NCBI GenBank assembly: GCA_003447295.1
Contig: DLZQ01000009.1
Location: 502 to 13,815, forward strand
Reading direction: 5' to 3'
Origin: Lachnospiraceae bacterium
Lineage (GTDB): Bacteria > Bacillota > Clostridia > Lachnospirales > Lachnospiraceae
DNA length: 13,314 nucleotides
Shown one piece after another: positions 5,962 through 13,314 of this stretch (its first letter is position 1; each line of letters begins with the position of its first letter). Under the pieces are notes generated by a model that saw only the letters and a list, made by a program, of their open reading frames with translations, had not been told where the DNA came from and did not search any database. The position numbers were made by a program, and so were the translations under genes.

Positions 5962-7116
5962 GTGAAAAAAACCGAAAATGCCGCCGTGCGCCCGAAGATG
6001 CTTTGTCTGGCGGTTGTCTGCGGACTGCTGCTGGTGGATGGAGGAACAAATGAATTCCCGGTATTTACCGGAGCAGGCGCTTTCCCGGGAGAGACAGGCG
6101 GCTTTGGATGGTCGCTTCAGCAGAGTATGGAAGAGGTGGTTCCTCTGTTGGGCTACGGAAGTCTGCCGGAGCAAAAAACGCAGATCGCGGAGGATGAGAC
6201 CACCTACAGGACACTGACTACGCAGGATCTGATCAGTGAGGAACTTCTGATTTCACAGTCCCCGGAAGAACAGACACAGACAGCGCAGGATCCGGAGCCC
6301 GCAGAGCAGACCGACGGGGTAGTAGTGGGAGGATTCCAACCGGCAGCCAGACAGGTGCAGATCGACAGAACGCAGCTGTCCGATTATGAGACTTTGGTGC
6401 AGAATTTCTATGCCATTGATGCCAATACTATGGCGGGGAGTGATCAACTGTCCGCGGAGAAACTCCTGGGGATGGATATGACACTGGCAAAAGAAGGAGA
6501 AAAACCGCAGATTTTGATCTATCACACCCATTCCCAGGAAGCTTTTGCGGATTCTGTACCGGGAGATGTGAATACCGGTATTGTAGGAGTGGGAGAGCAT
6601 CTGACACAGATCCTGAGGGAACAATATGGCTACGCGGTACTGCATCATACCGGCGAGTACGATGTGGAGACCAGAGACAATGCATATTCCAAAGCCCTTC
6701 CGGCAGTGGAACAGATCCTTACAGAGAATCCGTCCATACAGGTGATCGTAGATCTGCACCGGGATGAAGTGGCGGAAGGAACGAGGCTGGTAACAGATCT
6801 CCAGGGCAGACCCACTGCGCGCTTTATGTTTTTCAACGGACTCAGCCGCACCCGTAAGACGGGAGATATCGACTATCTTCAGAATGAAAACCAGGAGGCA
6901 AACCTGGCATTTTCCTTTCAGATGCAGCTAAAGGCAGCGGAATATTATCCGGGACTGCCCCGCCGGATCTACTTAAAGGGCTACCGGTACAACATGCACT
7001 TACGTCCCCGGACGCTTCTGGTGGAACTGGGAGCACAGAACAATACGGTGGAGGAGGCCATGAATGCCTGTGATCCGCTGGCGCATATCCTGGATATGGT
7101 GCTAAAGGGAGAATAA
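5962..7116 (+). CDS. spoIIP: Stage II sporulation protein P
   Basis: A membrane-anchored peptidoglycan amidase/endopeptidase acting with SpoIID and SpoIIM in the mother cell during forespore engulfment. A hydrophobic segment follows the basic N-terminus (MLCLAVVCGLLLV, about residues 13-25). An acidic, Gln-rich spacer then leads to the catalytic domain. YHTHSQEAF (histidine codon at 6523) and VDLHRDE (histidine codon at 6757) carry the metal ligands of the SpoIIP domain. RIYLKGYRYNMHLRPRTLLVELGAQNNTVEEA is the conserved C-terminal part. I place the start at GTG 5962, with GGAAGGA 11 nt upstream, giving 384 residues. ATG 5938 would add eight residues, but AGGGAG lies only one base before it, too close to work. 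Linkage to gpr is usual in Clostridia. Confidence 0.93.
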   Translation: MKKTENAAVRPKMLCLAVVCGLLLVDGGTNEFPVFTGAGAFPGETGGFGWSLQQSMEEVVPLLGYGSLPEQKTQIAEDETTYRTLTTQDLISEELLISQSPEEQTQTAQDPEPAEQTDGVVVGGFQPAARQVQIDRTQLSDYETLVQNFYAIDANTMAGSDQLSAEKLLGMDMTLAKEGEKPQILIYHTHSQEAFADSVPGDVNTGIVGVGEHLTQILREQYGYAVLHHTGEYDVETRDNAYSKALPAVEQILTENPSIQVIVDLHRDEVAEGTRLVTDLQGRPTARFMFFNGLSRTRKTGDIDYLQNENQEANLAFSFQMQLKAAEYYPGLPRRIYLKGYRYNMHLRPRTLLVELGAQNNTVEEAMNACDPLAHILDMVLKGE

Positions 7117-7139
7117 GGAAAGGAATCGAAGCAAAAACA

Positions 7140-7169
7140 TAGACAAGAATGCGGAATTTATGCTACAAT
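7140..7169 (+). promoter_or_regulatory. Sigma-A promoter of lepA (extended -10)
   Basis: TAGACA (7140-7145, five of six), 18 nt, TACAAT (7164-7169, five of six), with TG at 7161-7162 making an extended -10. Predicted start near 7176. It lets the translation factor be made in growing cells although it follows sporulation genes. Confidence 0.7.
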
Positions 7170-7206
7170 TGTCAGACGTAAGAATATGTCAGGAAAGGAC
7201 AGTAGT

Positions 7207-9024
7207 ATGGCAGCAATAGACCAGAGTAAGATCCGCAATTTTTGTATTGTGGCACATATAGATCACGGTAAATCCACCCTGGCAGACCGCATCATCGAGA
7301 AGACCGGTCTGCTCACCAGCAGAGAGATGCAGGCACAGGTGCTGGACAATATGGACCTGGAGAGGGAACGCGGTATTACCATCAAGGCACAGGCAGTACG
7401 CACGGTATATCAGGCGCAGGACGGAGAAGAGTATATCTTTAACTTGATCGATACTCCGGGACATGTGGACTTTAACTACGAAGTCAGCCGTTCTCTGGCG
7501 GCCTGCGACGGCGCAATCCTGGTGGTGGATGCGGCACAGGGCATTGAGGCACAGACCCTGGCGAATGTCTATCTGGCGCTGGATCATGACCTGGATGTAT
7601 TCCCGGTTATTAATAAAATCGACCTGCCCAGCGCGGATCCCCAGAGAGTCATCGAGGAGATCGAGGATGTCATCGGTATTGAAGCACAGGACGCACCGTT
7701 AATTTCAGCCAAGAACGGTATCGGCATCGAGGAAGTCTTAGAACAGATCGTGAAAAAGATCCCCGCACCCAAGGGAAGCCCAGACAAGCCGCTACAGGCG
7801 CTGATCTTCGACTCCGTGTACGATTCCTATAAGGGTGTTATTATATTCTGCCGTGTCATGGAAGGTACCGTGAAAAAAGGTACCATGATCCGCATGATGG
7901 CTACCGGAGCGAAGGAAGAAGTGGTAGAGGTCGGCTATTTCGGAGCGGGACAGTTTATCCCCTGTGACGAGCTTTCCGCAGGAATGGTAGGCTATATTAC
8001 TGCGTCCATTAAAAATGTAAAGGATACGGCGGTGGGTGATACCGTGACGGATGACAACAATCCCTGCGCAGAGCCCCTGCCCGGTTATAAAAAAGTACAA
8101 TCCATGGTATACTGCGGACTGTACCCCGCAGACGGATCTAAGTACCCGGATCTGCGTGATGCACTGGAAAAATTACAGTTAAACGACGCTTCTCTGTTCT
8201 ATGAGCCGGAGACTTCCGTGGCACTGGGATTTGGTTTCCGCTGTGGATTTTTAGGACTGTTACACTTAGAGATCATCCAGGAGCGTCTGGAGAGAGAGTA
8301 CAACCTCGACCTGGTGACAACCGCACCCGGCGTAGTCTATAAGGTGCATAAGACCAACGGCGAAGTGATCGAACTGACCAACCCCTCCAACCTGCCGGAT
8401 CCTTCCGAGATTGAATATATGGAAGAGCCGGTGGTGAATGCGGAGATCATGGTTACTTCTGAATTCATCGGTTCCATTATGGAACTGTGTCAGGAGCGTC
8501 GGGGCAAATACCTCGGTATGGAATACATCGAGGGTACCAGAGCACTGTTAAAATACGAACTGCCCTTAAACGAGATCATTTATGATTTCTTTGATGCACT
8601 GAAATCCCGTTCCCGCGGTTATGCTTCTTTTGACTATGACTTAAAGGGTTACGAGAGATCCAATCTGGTGAAGCTGGACATCCTTATCAACCGTGAGGAA
8701 GTGGATGCCCTGTCCTTTATCGTCTGTGCTGACTCCGCCTACGAGAGAGGACGTAAGATGTGCGAGAAGCTGAAGGACGAGATCCCCAGACACCTTTTCG
8801 AGATCCCCATTCAGGCTGCCATCGGAGGCAAGGTCATTGCCAGAGAGACGGTAAAAGCCATGCGTAAGGATGTACTGGCAAAATGCTACGGTGGTGATAT
8901 TACCCGTAAGAAGAAGCTGTTAGAGAAGCAGAAAGAGGGTAAGAAACGTATGCGTCAGTTCGGTAACGTAGAGATCCCCCAGAAGGCATTTATGAGCGTA
9001 CTGAAGCTGGATGATAAAAATTAA
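7207..9024 (+). CDS. lepA: Elongation factor 4 (LepA), ribosomal back-translocase GTPase
   Basis: A 605-residue translational GTPase that acts on ribosomes in stalled or mis-translocated states. All G motifs are present: AHIDHGKST (16-24), RGITIKAQ (switch I), DTPGHVDF (82-89), NKID (136-139) and SAK. The EF-G-like domains follow without a domain IV, and the C-terminus ([28 protein letters not shown]) is the LepA-specific domain that separates it from EF-G and EF-Tu. Length is normal for the family. ATG 7207 is chosen because AGGAAAGGA (7191-7199) ends 7 nt before it and [12 protein letters not shown] is the usual N-terminus. ATG 7186 would add seven residues and lacks a ribosome site. The gene has its own promoter and is followed 24 nt later by hemW. 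Confidence 0.97.
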   Translation: MAAIDQSKIRNFCIVAHIDHGKSTLADRIIEKTGLLTSREMQAQVLDNMDLERERGITIKAQAVRTVYQAQDGEEYIFNLIDTPGHVDFNYEVSRSLAACDGAILVVDAAQGIEAQTLANVYLALDHDLDVFPVINKIDLPSADPQRVIEEIEDVIGIEAQDAPLISAKNGIGIEEVLEQIVKKIPAPKGSPDKPLQALIFDSVYDSYKGVIIFCRVMEGTVKKGTMIRMMATGAKEEVVEVGYFGAGQFIPCDELSAGMVGYITASIKNVKDTAVGDTVTDDNNPCAEPLPGYKKVQSMVYCGLYPADGSKYPDLRDALEKLQLNDASLFYEPETSVALGFGFRCGFLGLLHLEIIQERLEREYNLDLVTTAPGVVYKVHKTNGEVIELTNPSNLPDPSEIEYMEEPVVNAEIMVTSEFIGSIMELCQERRGKYLGMEYIEGTRALLKYELPLNEIIYDFFDALKSRSRGYASFDYDLKGYERSNLVKLDILINREEVDALSFIVCADSAYERGRKMCEKLKDEIPRHLFEIPIQAAIGGKVIARETVKAMRKDVLAKCYGGDITRKKKLLEKQKEGKKRMRQFGNVEIPQKAFMSVLKLDDKN

Positions 9025-9048
9025 CCACAAGTCATTTGAAGGAGCAAT

Positions 9049-10200
9049 ATGAATCAAAAAGAACTGGAACTGTATGTTCATATTCCCTTTTGCGTAAAAA
9101 AGTGCAGCTATTGTGATTTCCTGTCTGCCCCTGCCACGGAGCAGACTAAGGAAGCCTATATGGCTGCACTTTTTGCAGAGATCGGGGGAAGAGCAAAGGA
9201 TTATAAAGAGCGTATTGTAACCAGCATATTTATCGGCGGCGGGACCCCTTCCCTGTTATCCGGCGACAGCATAAGACAGCTGATGGAACATATCCGGGAA
9301 GGATTTAGACTGGCACCGGATGCGGAGATCACTATGGAGGTGAATCCGGGCACTGTCACTACGGAAAAACTCGCAGCATTTTATGGGGCGGGGATCAACC
9401 GTCTCAGCATTGGCATGCAGTCGGCGCAGGAGCAGGAACTGAAGATACTTGGAAGAATCCATGATTTTGACGGTTTCTGTCAGGTGTATCGGGAGGCGGT
9501 GGAAGCAGGTTTTACGAACATCAATGTGGATGTCATGAGCGGACTGCCGGGACAGACTCTTGCAAGCTATAAGGACACACTGGAAAAGGTGCTGCGGTTA
9601 GAGCCCATGCCGCAGCATATCTCAGCTTACAGCCTGATCGTGGAGGAAGGAACCCCTTTTGCGGCGATGGCGGACAGAGGAGAACTGCCTCTGCCGGAAG
9701 AAGATACGGAGCGCGCCATGTATGAGGAGACCATAGAGGTGCTGGCGGGATATGGTTTCCATCGCTATGAGATCTCCAATTATGCTTTAGACGGATACGA
9801 ATGCAGGCATAATGTGGGCTACTGGATCCGGAGAGATTATCTTGGATTTGGTATAGGGGCGGCTTCCCTGATAGACAACGTGAGATTTCAGAACGGAAGG
9901 AATCTTAACGCTTATATGGCACATCCGCTTGCCTGCCGGGAAGAACAACAGAGCCTTACCACGCAGGAACAGATGGAAGAGACCATGTTTTTAGGACTGC
10001 GGTTAATACGGGGTGTGTCGTATCCGGAATTTGCACGCTGCTATGGACAGACGTTGGAAGAAGTCTACGGAGAAGTGATCTCACGAAATGTAGCGGATGG
10101 GCTGCTTACTGTCAGGGAAGATGAGACGGGACGGCGGCTTATGCTTACCGGGCGGGGGCTGGATGTAAGCAATTATGTCATGGCGCAGTTTTTATTCTGA
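9049..10200 (+). CDS. hemW: Radical SAM heme chaperone HemW
   Basis: A 383-residue protein of the radical SAM family related to coproporphyrinogen dehydrogenase HemN. C15, C19 and C22 in PFCVKKCSYCDF give the CxxxCxxC motif for the 4Fe-4S cluster, with a further Cys absent as in HemW. GGGTPSLL (63-70) is the SAM-binding glycine motif and EVNPGT the next core strand. The C-terminal HemN-like domain runs from about 290 to the end. HemW proteins bind heme and are thought to deliver it to respiratory enzymes; true HemN activity is unlikely because the HemN-specific N-terminal extension is missing. GGAG lies 7-10 nt before ATG 9049. It is probably cotranscribed with lepA, as in many Firmicutes. 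Confidence 0.95.
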   Translation: MNQKELELYVHIPFCVKKCSYCDFLSAPATEQTKEAYMAALFAEIGGRAKDYKERIVTSIFIGGGTPSLLSGDSIRQLMEHIREGFRLAPDAEITMEVNPGTVTTEKLAAFYGAGINRLSIGMQSAQEQELKILGRIHDFDGFCQVYREAVEAGFTNINVDVMSGLPGQTLASYKDTLEKVLRLEPMPQHISAYSLIVEEGTPFAAMADRGELPLPEEDTERAMYEETIEVLAGYGFHRYEISNYALDGYECRHNVGYWIRRDYLGFGIGAASLIDNVRFQNGRNLNAYMAHPLACREEQQSLTTQEQMEETMFLGLRLIRGVSYPEFARCYGQTLEEVYGEVISRNVADGLLTVREDETGRRLMLTGRGLDVSNYVMAQFLF

Positions 10201-10227
10201 AGATCCCCGGGGGACTGACAGGCACTT

Positions 10228-10269
10228 GTGGACAGAAAATCACATAAACTATCATAAGCAACTGTCCAC
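10228..10269 (+). promoter_or_regulatory. Inverted repeat GTGGACAG/CTGTCCAC next to the sigK ribosome site
   Basis: GTGGACAG (10228-10235) and CTGTCCAC (10262-10269) are perfect inverted copies 26 nt apart; the right one touches the GGAGG of sigK. As RNA they could form a stem beside the ribosome site. As DNA each contains GGACAG, fitting the RRACAR core of SpoIIID sites. CATAAACT (10243-10250) between them resembles a sigma E -10, but no clear -35 is seen. Confidence 0.45.
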
Positions 10270-10280
10270 GGAGGTGCTCT

Positions 10281-10916
10281 TTGAAGACCTTTCAACAGCC
10301 ATTAACCGCGGAAGAAGAAGCTTATTATATCCGTATGCTCAGGGAAGGTACCGTGGAAGAAGCCAGGCAGGCAAAAGAGATTCTGGTAGAGAGGAACCTG
10401 CGTCTGGTGGCGCACATTGCGAAAAAATATCAAAATGTAGAGGAAGATATGGAGGATCTGATTTCCATCGGGTGTATCGGTCTGATCAAAGCGGTGAATT
10501 CTTTTGATTCCGGAAAAGGGAGACTGGCTACCTATGCCTGCCGCTGCATCGATAATGAACTTCTGATGATGCTGCGCAGCCGCAAAAAACTGTCCAGAGA
10601 AGTCTCTCTGTACGAACCCATCGGGCAGGATAAGGAAGGCAATGCCATTCATCTGCTGGATGTGATCGAAGAGAAGCAGAGAGATGTGGTAGAGGACCTG
10701 GAGTTTTTGAGGAACAGAAAACGTCTGCTGGTGGCGTTAGACCACTGTCTGACCGAGAGAGAGTATAAGATTCTGGTGATGCGCTACGGAATTTTAGGAT
10801 ACAAAGAATATACACAGCAGGAAGTGGGAGATGTTTTAGGAATCTCGAGGAGCTATGTCTCCCGCATGGAAAAAAGAGCACTGCAGAAGCTGGCAGCAGA
10901 GCTGAAGGAAGAATAA
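10281..10916 (+). CDS. sigK: RNA polymerase sporulation sigma factor SigK
   Basis: A 211-residue sigma-70-type factor for late mother-cell genes (coat, cortex, mother-cell lysis). Region 2 is intact: ERNLRLVAHIAKKY (37-50), EDLISIGCIGLIKAV (58-72) and KGRLATYACRCIDNELLMMLR (79-99). EPIGQDKEGN (112-121) is typical of SigK rather than SigE. Region 4 ends with the helix-turn-helix TQQEVGDVLGISRSYVSRMEKRAL (178-201). The start is TTG 10281, with GGAGG at 10270-10274. An in-frame stop at 10245 leaves no room for the roughly 20-residue pro-sequence of Bacillus SigK; the protein begins at FQQPLTAEEE, where mature Bacillus SigK begins with FPQPLSSSEE. The gene is continuous, with no skin-type insertion. 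It follows hemW by 80 nt. Confidence 0.93.
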   Translation: MKTFQQPLTAEEEAYYIRMLREGTVEEARQAKEILVERNLRLVAHIAKKYQNVEEDMEDLISIGCIGLIKAVNSFDSGKGRLATYACRCIDNELLMMLRSRKKLSREVSLYEPIGQDKEGNAIHLLDVIEEKQRDVVEDLEFLRNRKRLLVALDHCLTEREYKILVMRYGILGYKEYTQQEVGDVLGISRSYVSRMEKRALQKLAAELKEE

Positions 10917-10923
10917 CGCAGGC

Positions 10924-10952
10924 TTGTCAAGAGTACGACGCTGTGCTATATT
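10924..10952 (+). promoter_or_regulatory. Sigma-A promoter of the HD-domain gene and pilT
   Basis: TTGTCA (10924-10929, five of six), 17 nt, TATATT (10947-10952, five of six), with TG at 10944-10945 giving an extended -10. Predicted start near 10959, about 32 nt before ATG 10991. The strongest vegetative promoter signal in the right half of the window. Confidence 0.75.
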
Positions 10953-10990
10953 GGTAATAGTGTTACTACACAGGATAAGGGGGGAAAAGG

Positions 10991-12064
10991 ATGCACTTTG
11001 TGAGAACGGAAGACTTAAAGACAGGAATGCGCCTGGCGAGACCTGTTTATAATAAGAAAAGCATTCTTTTGTTTGACCGGAATTCCCTTTTGTCAGTACA
11101 GGCAATAGAAAGCATCCGCAATTTCGGACTGATCGGCGTCTATGTGCTGGAACCGGCAGAACCGCTTCCGCCCATGACACAGGAGGACCTGGAGTTTGAA
11201 CGGTTCCAGATCAAGGCAGTTGGCGCCATCGAAGAGGAACAGGAACGTATCCGAAAGACCAGAAAGCAGAGCCGTACCCAGGCGATTGCAGACATGGTCA
11301 TCCGCAATTACGGACATCTGGATGAGAAGATCAATTTCTATCAGAATCTGAGGAGTCTGGAGGACTATGTCTCCAGACATTCCCTGAATGTGGCAATACT
11401 CTGTGCCATGATCACCCATGTAATGAATCTAAGACGGGAAGAACAGTACCATACGGTATGTGCTGCAATTCTCCACGATATGGGCAAACTGGGAAAAAAG
11501 GATGCTGTGTATTACGGAGCACCCTATTCCGAGGAGGACATGCTTAAGAATTGTGAGACCCAGGAAGAAGCTTATGGGATGATCGAGGAGGCCTTTGCAA
11601 CCGAAGGAATGCATATCCGCAGAATCTGCCAGCAGGCAGCGAGAAAGCAGATGGATCTGTTCCCGGCAGACGGGGAGAAGAGCCGGTACAAGATGTTGGC
11701 GGGATCCGGTGTCCTGCTGGTGGCGAACCGCTACGATGAGATCACTGCCATGACGCTGCAGGGTACAGCACAATCGGAAGTGAAAGCCATCCAGGAATTC
11801 ATAGAACACCCTGAGGTCTATGATCCGGAGACGGTACGGGCGCTGATCCGTTCCATCAATATTCTGCCGCCCGGGGCAAGCGTGGAACTCAGCACAGGGG
11901 AAAAGGCACTGGTATTAAATGAAAATGAAGAAAATGTACTGCGTCCCACACTGGTAAGTTTCCGGGATAACAGTATTTTGAATCTGTCACTTCCGGAGAA
12001 CGAAGATATTCACATCGTGGATATCATGAAGACCATGGATAACAGATACATATTCAGCAAATAG
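10991..12064 (+). CDS. Degenerate HD-GYP-like domain protein
   Basis: A 357-residue soluble protein with the layout of HD-GYP proteins, the cyclic-di-GMP phosphodiesterase family. The N-terminal part (1-57, TGMRLARPVYNKKSILL...) is the usual small leading domain. A charged helical linker (65-98) follows. The HD core has H130 (SRHSLNVAIL) and H162-D163 in ILHDMGKLG. The later family residues are gone: where HP and HHE...DGxGYP should stand, the protein reads NCETQEEAYG and ARKQMDLFPADGEK. The C-terminus (YDPETVRALIRSINILPPGASVELSTGE) is again family-like. So the fold is kept but the metal site is incomplete and catalysis is doubtful; a binding or regulatory role for type IV pili is inferred from pilT, 12 nt downstream. 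The run AAGGGGGGAAAAGG precedes ATG 10991. Confidence 0.82.
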   Translation: MHFVRTEDLKTGMRLARPVYNKKSILLFDRNSLLSVQAIESIRNFGLIGVYVLEPAEPLPPMTQEDLEFERFQIKAVGAIEEEQERIRKTRKQSRTQAIADMVIRNYGHLDEKINFYQNLRSLEDYVSRHSLNVAILCAMITHVMNLRREEQYHTVCAAILHDMGKLGKKDAVYYGAPYSEEDMLKNCETQEEAYGMIEEAFATEGMHIRRICQQAARKQMDLFPADGEKSRYKMLAGSGVLLVANRYDEITAMTLQGTAQSEVKAIQEFIEHPEVYDPETVRALIRSINILPPGASVELSTGEKALVLNENEENVLRPTLVSFRDNSILNLSLPENEDIHIVDIMKTMDNRYIFSK

Positions 12065-12076
12065 TGAGGAGCAACT

Positions 12077-13129
12077 ATGCCAACAATCGAAGAAATACTC
12101 AGAGCCGCCAAGGAGGCGGGAGCAAGTGATGTGCATCTTACGGTAGGTATTCCGCCGAAGATGCGTGTGAACGGTAATCTGATCACCATGGATTATCCGA
12201 AGATGCTTCCTGCGGATACTTTGGAGGTATTAGTCAATATTATGACGGAAGTACAGAGAGAACGTTTCGAGGAACGGGGAGAATACGATATGTCATTCTC
12301 CATCCCAAACTGTGGACGTTACCGTGTCAATGCCTATAAACAGAGAGGCTCTGTGGCACTGGCATTCCGTCTGGTGGGTACCGTGGTGCCCTCTCCGGAA
12401 GAACTGGGTGTACCGGAATCCGTGGTGGATCTGTATCAGCGCAAACGTGGACTGGTATTGGTCACCGGGCCTACCGGAAGCGGTAAATCCACTACCCTTG
12501 CCGCTATTATTGACAAGATCAACAACAACAGAGATGCCCATGTCATCACTCTGGAAGACCCCATCGAGTATCTGCATCAGCATAAGATGTCCATGGTCAA
12601 CCAAAGGGAGATCGGCATTGATTCTAACAATTATGCCAATGCCTTAAGAGCAGCCCTTCGTGAAGACCCCGATGTCATTCTCGTAGGAGAGATGCGTGAC
12701 TTCGAGACCATCAGCGTAGCAATCACGGCAGCGGAGACCGGACATCTGGTATTGTCTACATTGCATACCATTGGTGCCGCCAGTACCGTAGACCGTGTCA
12801 TCGATGTATTCCCGCCCCATCAGCAGCAACAGATCAGAGTACAACTGTCCAATACCCTGGAAGCCGTAGTCTCTCAGCAACTGATCCCTACCGCGGACGG
12901 TAAGCACCGTGTGGCAGCGTTTGAGGTCATGCATGCCAACCATGCGGTCCGTAACCTGATCCGTGAGGGCAAATCCCATCAGCTGGCTAGTGTCATGCAG
13001 ACGAACCGGAAGCTTGGCATGATCACCATGGACGAAGCCATTGTCCAGCTCTATTTTGAAGGTAAAATCGACAGAGAGCATGCGATCCAGTTTGCACAGG
13101 ATCCCGACAGCATGGAGAATAAGATCTGA
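12077..13129 (+). CDS. pilT: Type IV pilus retraction ATPase PilT
   Basis: A 350-residue cytosolic hexameric ATPase that pulls pilus subunits back into the membrane, powering twitching motility. The N-terminal PAS-like domain (DVHLTVGIPPKMRVNG) is followed by the Walker A loop GPTGSGKST (131-139), the Asp box ITLEDPIEY (157-165), Walker B DVILVGEMRD (199-208) and the His box HLVLSTLHT (223-231). VRNLIRE (291-297) is the PilT-specific C-terminal motif (canonical AIRNLIRE), separating it from the assembly ATPases PilB and GspE, which are also longer. Length is normal. GAGGAG lies 7-12 nt before ATG 12077, and the gap to the HD-domain gene is 12 nt, so the two are cotranscribed. No other pilus gene is visible, but the window ends 185 nt later. 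Confidence 0.95.
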   Translation: MPTIEEILRAAKEAGASDVHLTVGIPPKMRVNGNLITMDYPKMLPADTLEVLVNIMTEVQRERFEERGEYDMSFSIPNCGRYRVNAYKQRGSVALAFRLVGTVVPSPEELGVPESVVDLYQRKRGLVLVTGPTGSGKSTTLAAIIDKINNNRDAHVITLEDPIEYLHQHKMSMVNQREIGIDSNNYANALRAALREDPDVILVGEMRDFETISVAITAAETGHLVLSTLHTIGAASTVDRVIDVFPPHQQQQIRVQLSNTLEAVVSQQLIPTADGKHRVAAFEVMHANHAVRNLIREGKSHQLASVMQTNRKLGMITMDEAIVQLYFEGKIDREHAIQFAQDPDSMENKI

Positions 13130-13147
13130 TTAAGAGGTAATAAAAGA

Positions 13148-13212
13148 CTCCGGCAGCTTACGGTATCGTGGGCCGCCGGGGCATAGGTATTTGTTTTTCT
13201 TCTTTTTTCTAA
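13148..13212 (+). terminator. Possible terminator after pilT
   Basis: Stem CTCCGGC (13148-13154) with GCCGGGG (13175-13181), one wobble, extendable inward by GCT with GGC past an A/C mismatch. A long T-rich stretch begins about nine bases beyond the stem (13190-13209). The displaced T-run makes this less typical, so read-through is possible. Confidence 0.4.
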
Positions 13213-13239
13213 GTATTATCAAAGTTTTTTTCAAGCAAC

Positions 13240-13270
13240 TGTCCTTCGGGACATTCCGCAGAATTTCTGC
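13240..13270 (+). other. Two adjacent small hairpins at the window edge
   Basis: TGTCC-TTCG-GGACA (13240-13253), a stem with the very stable UUCG tetraloop, then GCAGA-ATT-TCTGC (13258-13270), followed by a T-rich run. No gene is visible from 13130 to 13314. These could be a terminator pair, an untranslated leader, or the edge of a dispersed palindromic repeat. Confidence 0.4.
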
Positions 13271-13314
13271 AATCGTTTTCCATTTTTCATTATTTATGAT
13301 GCCAGGGTCAAAAG

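Noticed and set aside
10175..10507. Plus-strand open frame of 110 codons overlapping hemW and sigK.
   Set aside because: It is an out-of-frame reading across the start of sigK, Arg/Ser/Gly-rich and without homology to anything I recognise.
13130..13200. Cyclic-di-GMP riboswitch after pilT, since CTCCGGC recalls part of that aptamer.
   Set aside because: The rest of the conserved aptamer core is not present; only a simple GC-rich stem is.

Overview
The window reads as chromosome of a spore-forming, moderate-GC member of the Clostridia, most likely a Lachnospiraceae. The evidence is three sporulation genes (gpr, spoIIP, sigK), a DUF3877-type protein, tight same-strand packing with AGGAGG-like ribosome sites, and a PilT ATPase. 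The species cannot be fixed from the sequence.

Layout. (1) 1-398: 3' end of triosephosphate isomerase (tpiA), closed by a strong intrinsic terminator. (2) 599-2222: an accessory two-gene unit, an Rpn-family PD-(D/E)XK nuclease and an overlapping DUF3877 gene. (3) 2362-4410: a double zinc-ribbon membrane protein and a TPM-domain membrane protein, resembling the YdjG/YdjH pair of Bacillus, followed by back-to-back terminators. (4) 4534-4797, minus strand: rpsT (ribosomal protein S20), the only convincing minus-strand gene, with a TTG start, its own promoter and a hairpin leader. (5) 4997-10200: gpr (spore germination protease), spoIIP (engulfment peptidoglycan hydrolase), lepA (EF-4) and hemW (heme chaperone), a conserved clostridial order; lepA has its own sigma-A-type promoter. 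(6) 10281-10916: sigK, late mother-cell sigma factor, TTG start, no pro-sequence. (7) 10991-13129: a degenerate HD-GYP-like protein and pilT under a good sigma-A promoter, then a hairpin-rich tail to the window edge.

How the genes work together. Regions 4-6 combine housekeeping translation functions with sporulation: SpoIIP drives engulfment, SigK drives late mother-cell transcription, and Gpr degrades spore DNA-binding proteins at germination. Region 7 supplies a pilus retraction motor with a cotranscribed regulator-like partner.

The most interesting part is region 2. The Rpn protein carries a C-terminal run of four-residue IGxx repeats encoded by an 8.5-copy 12-bp tandem repeat. Just upstream lies an in-frame internal ATG (1421) with a well-spaced AGGAG. 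This is the architecture described for Rpn gene-within-gene toxin-antitoxin phage-defence systems (full-length RpnL toxin, C-terminal RpnS inhibitor). Here it also has a possible hairpin over the ribosome site of the full-length protein and an overlapping DUF3877 gene, which together could make an undescribed variant. All functional statements are inferred from sequence alone.
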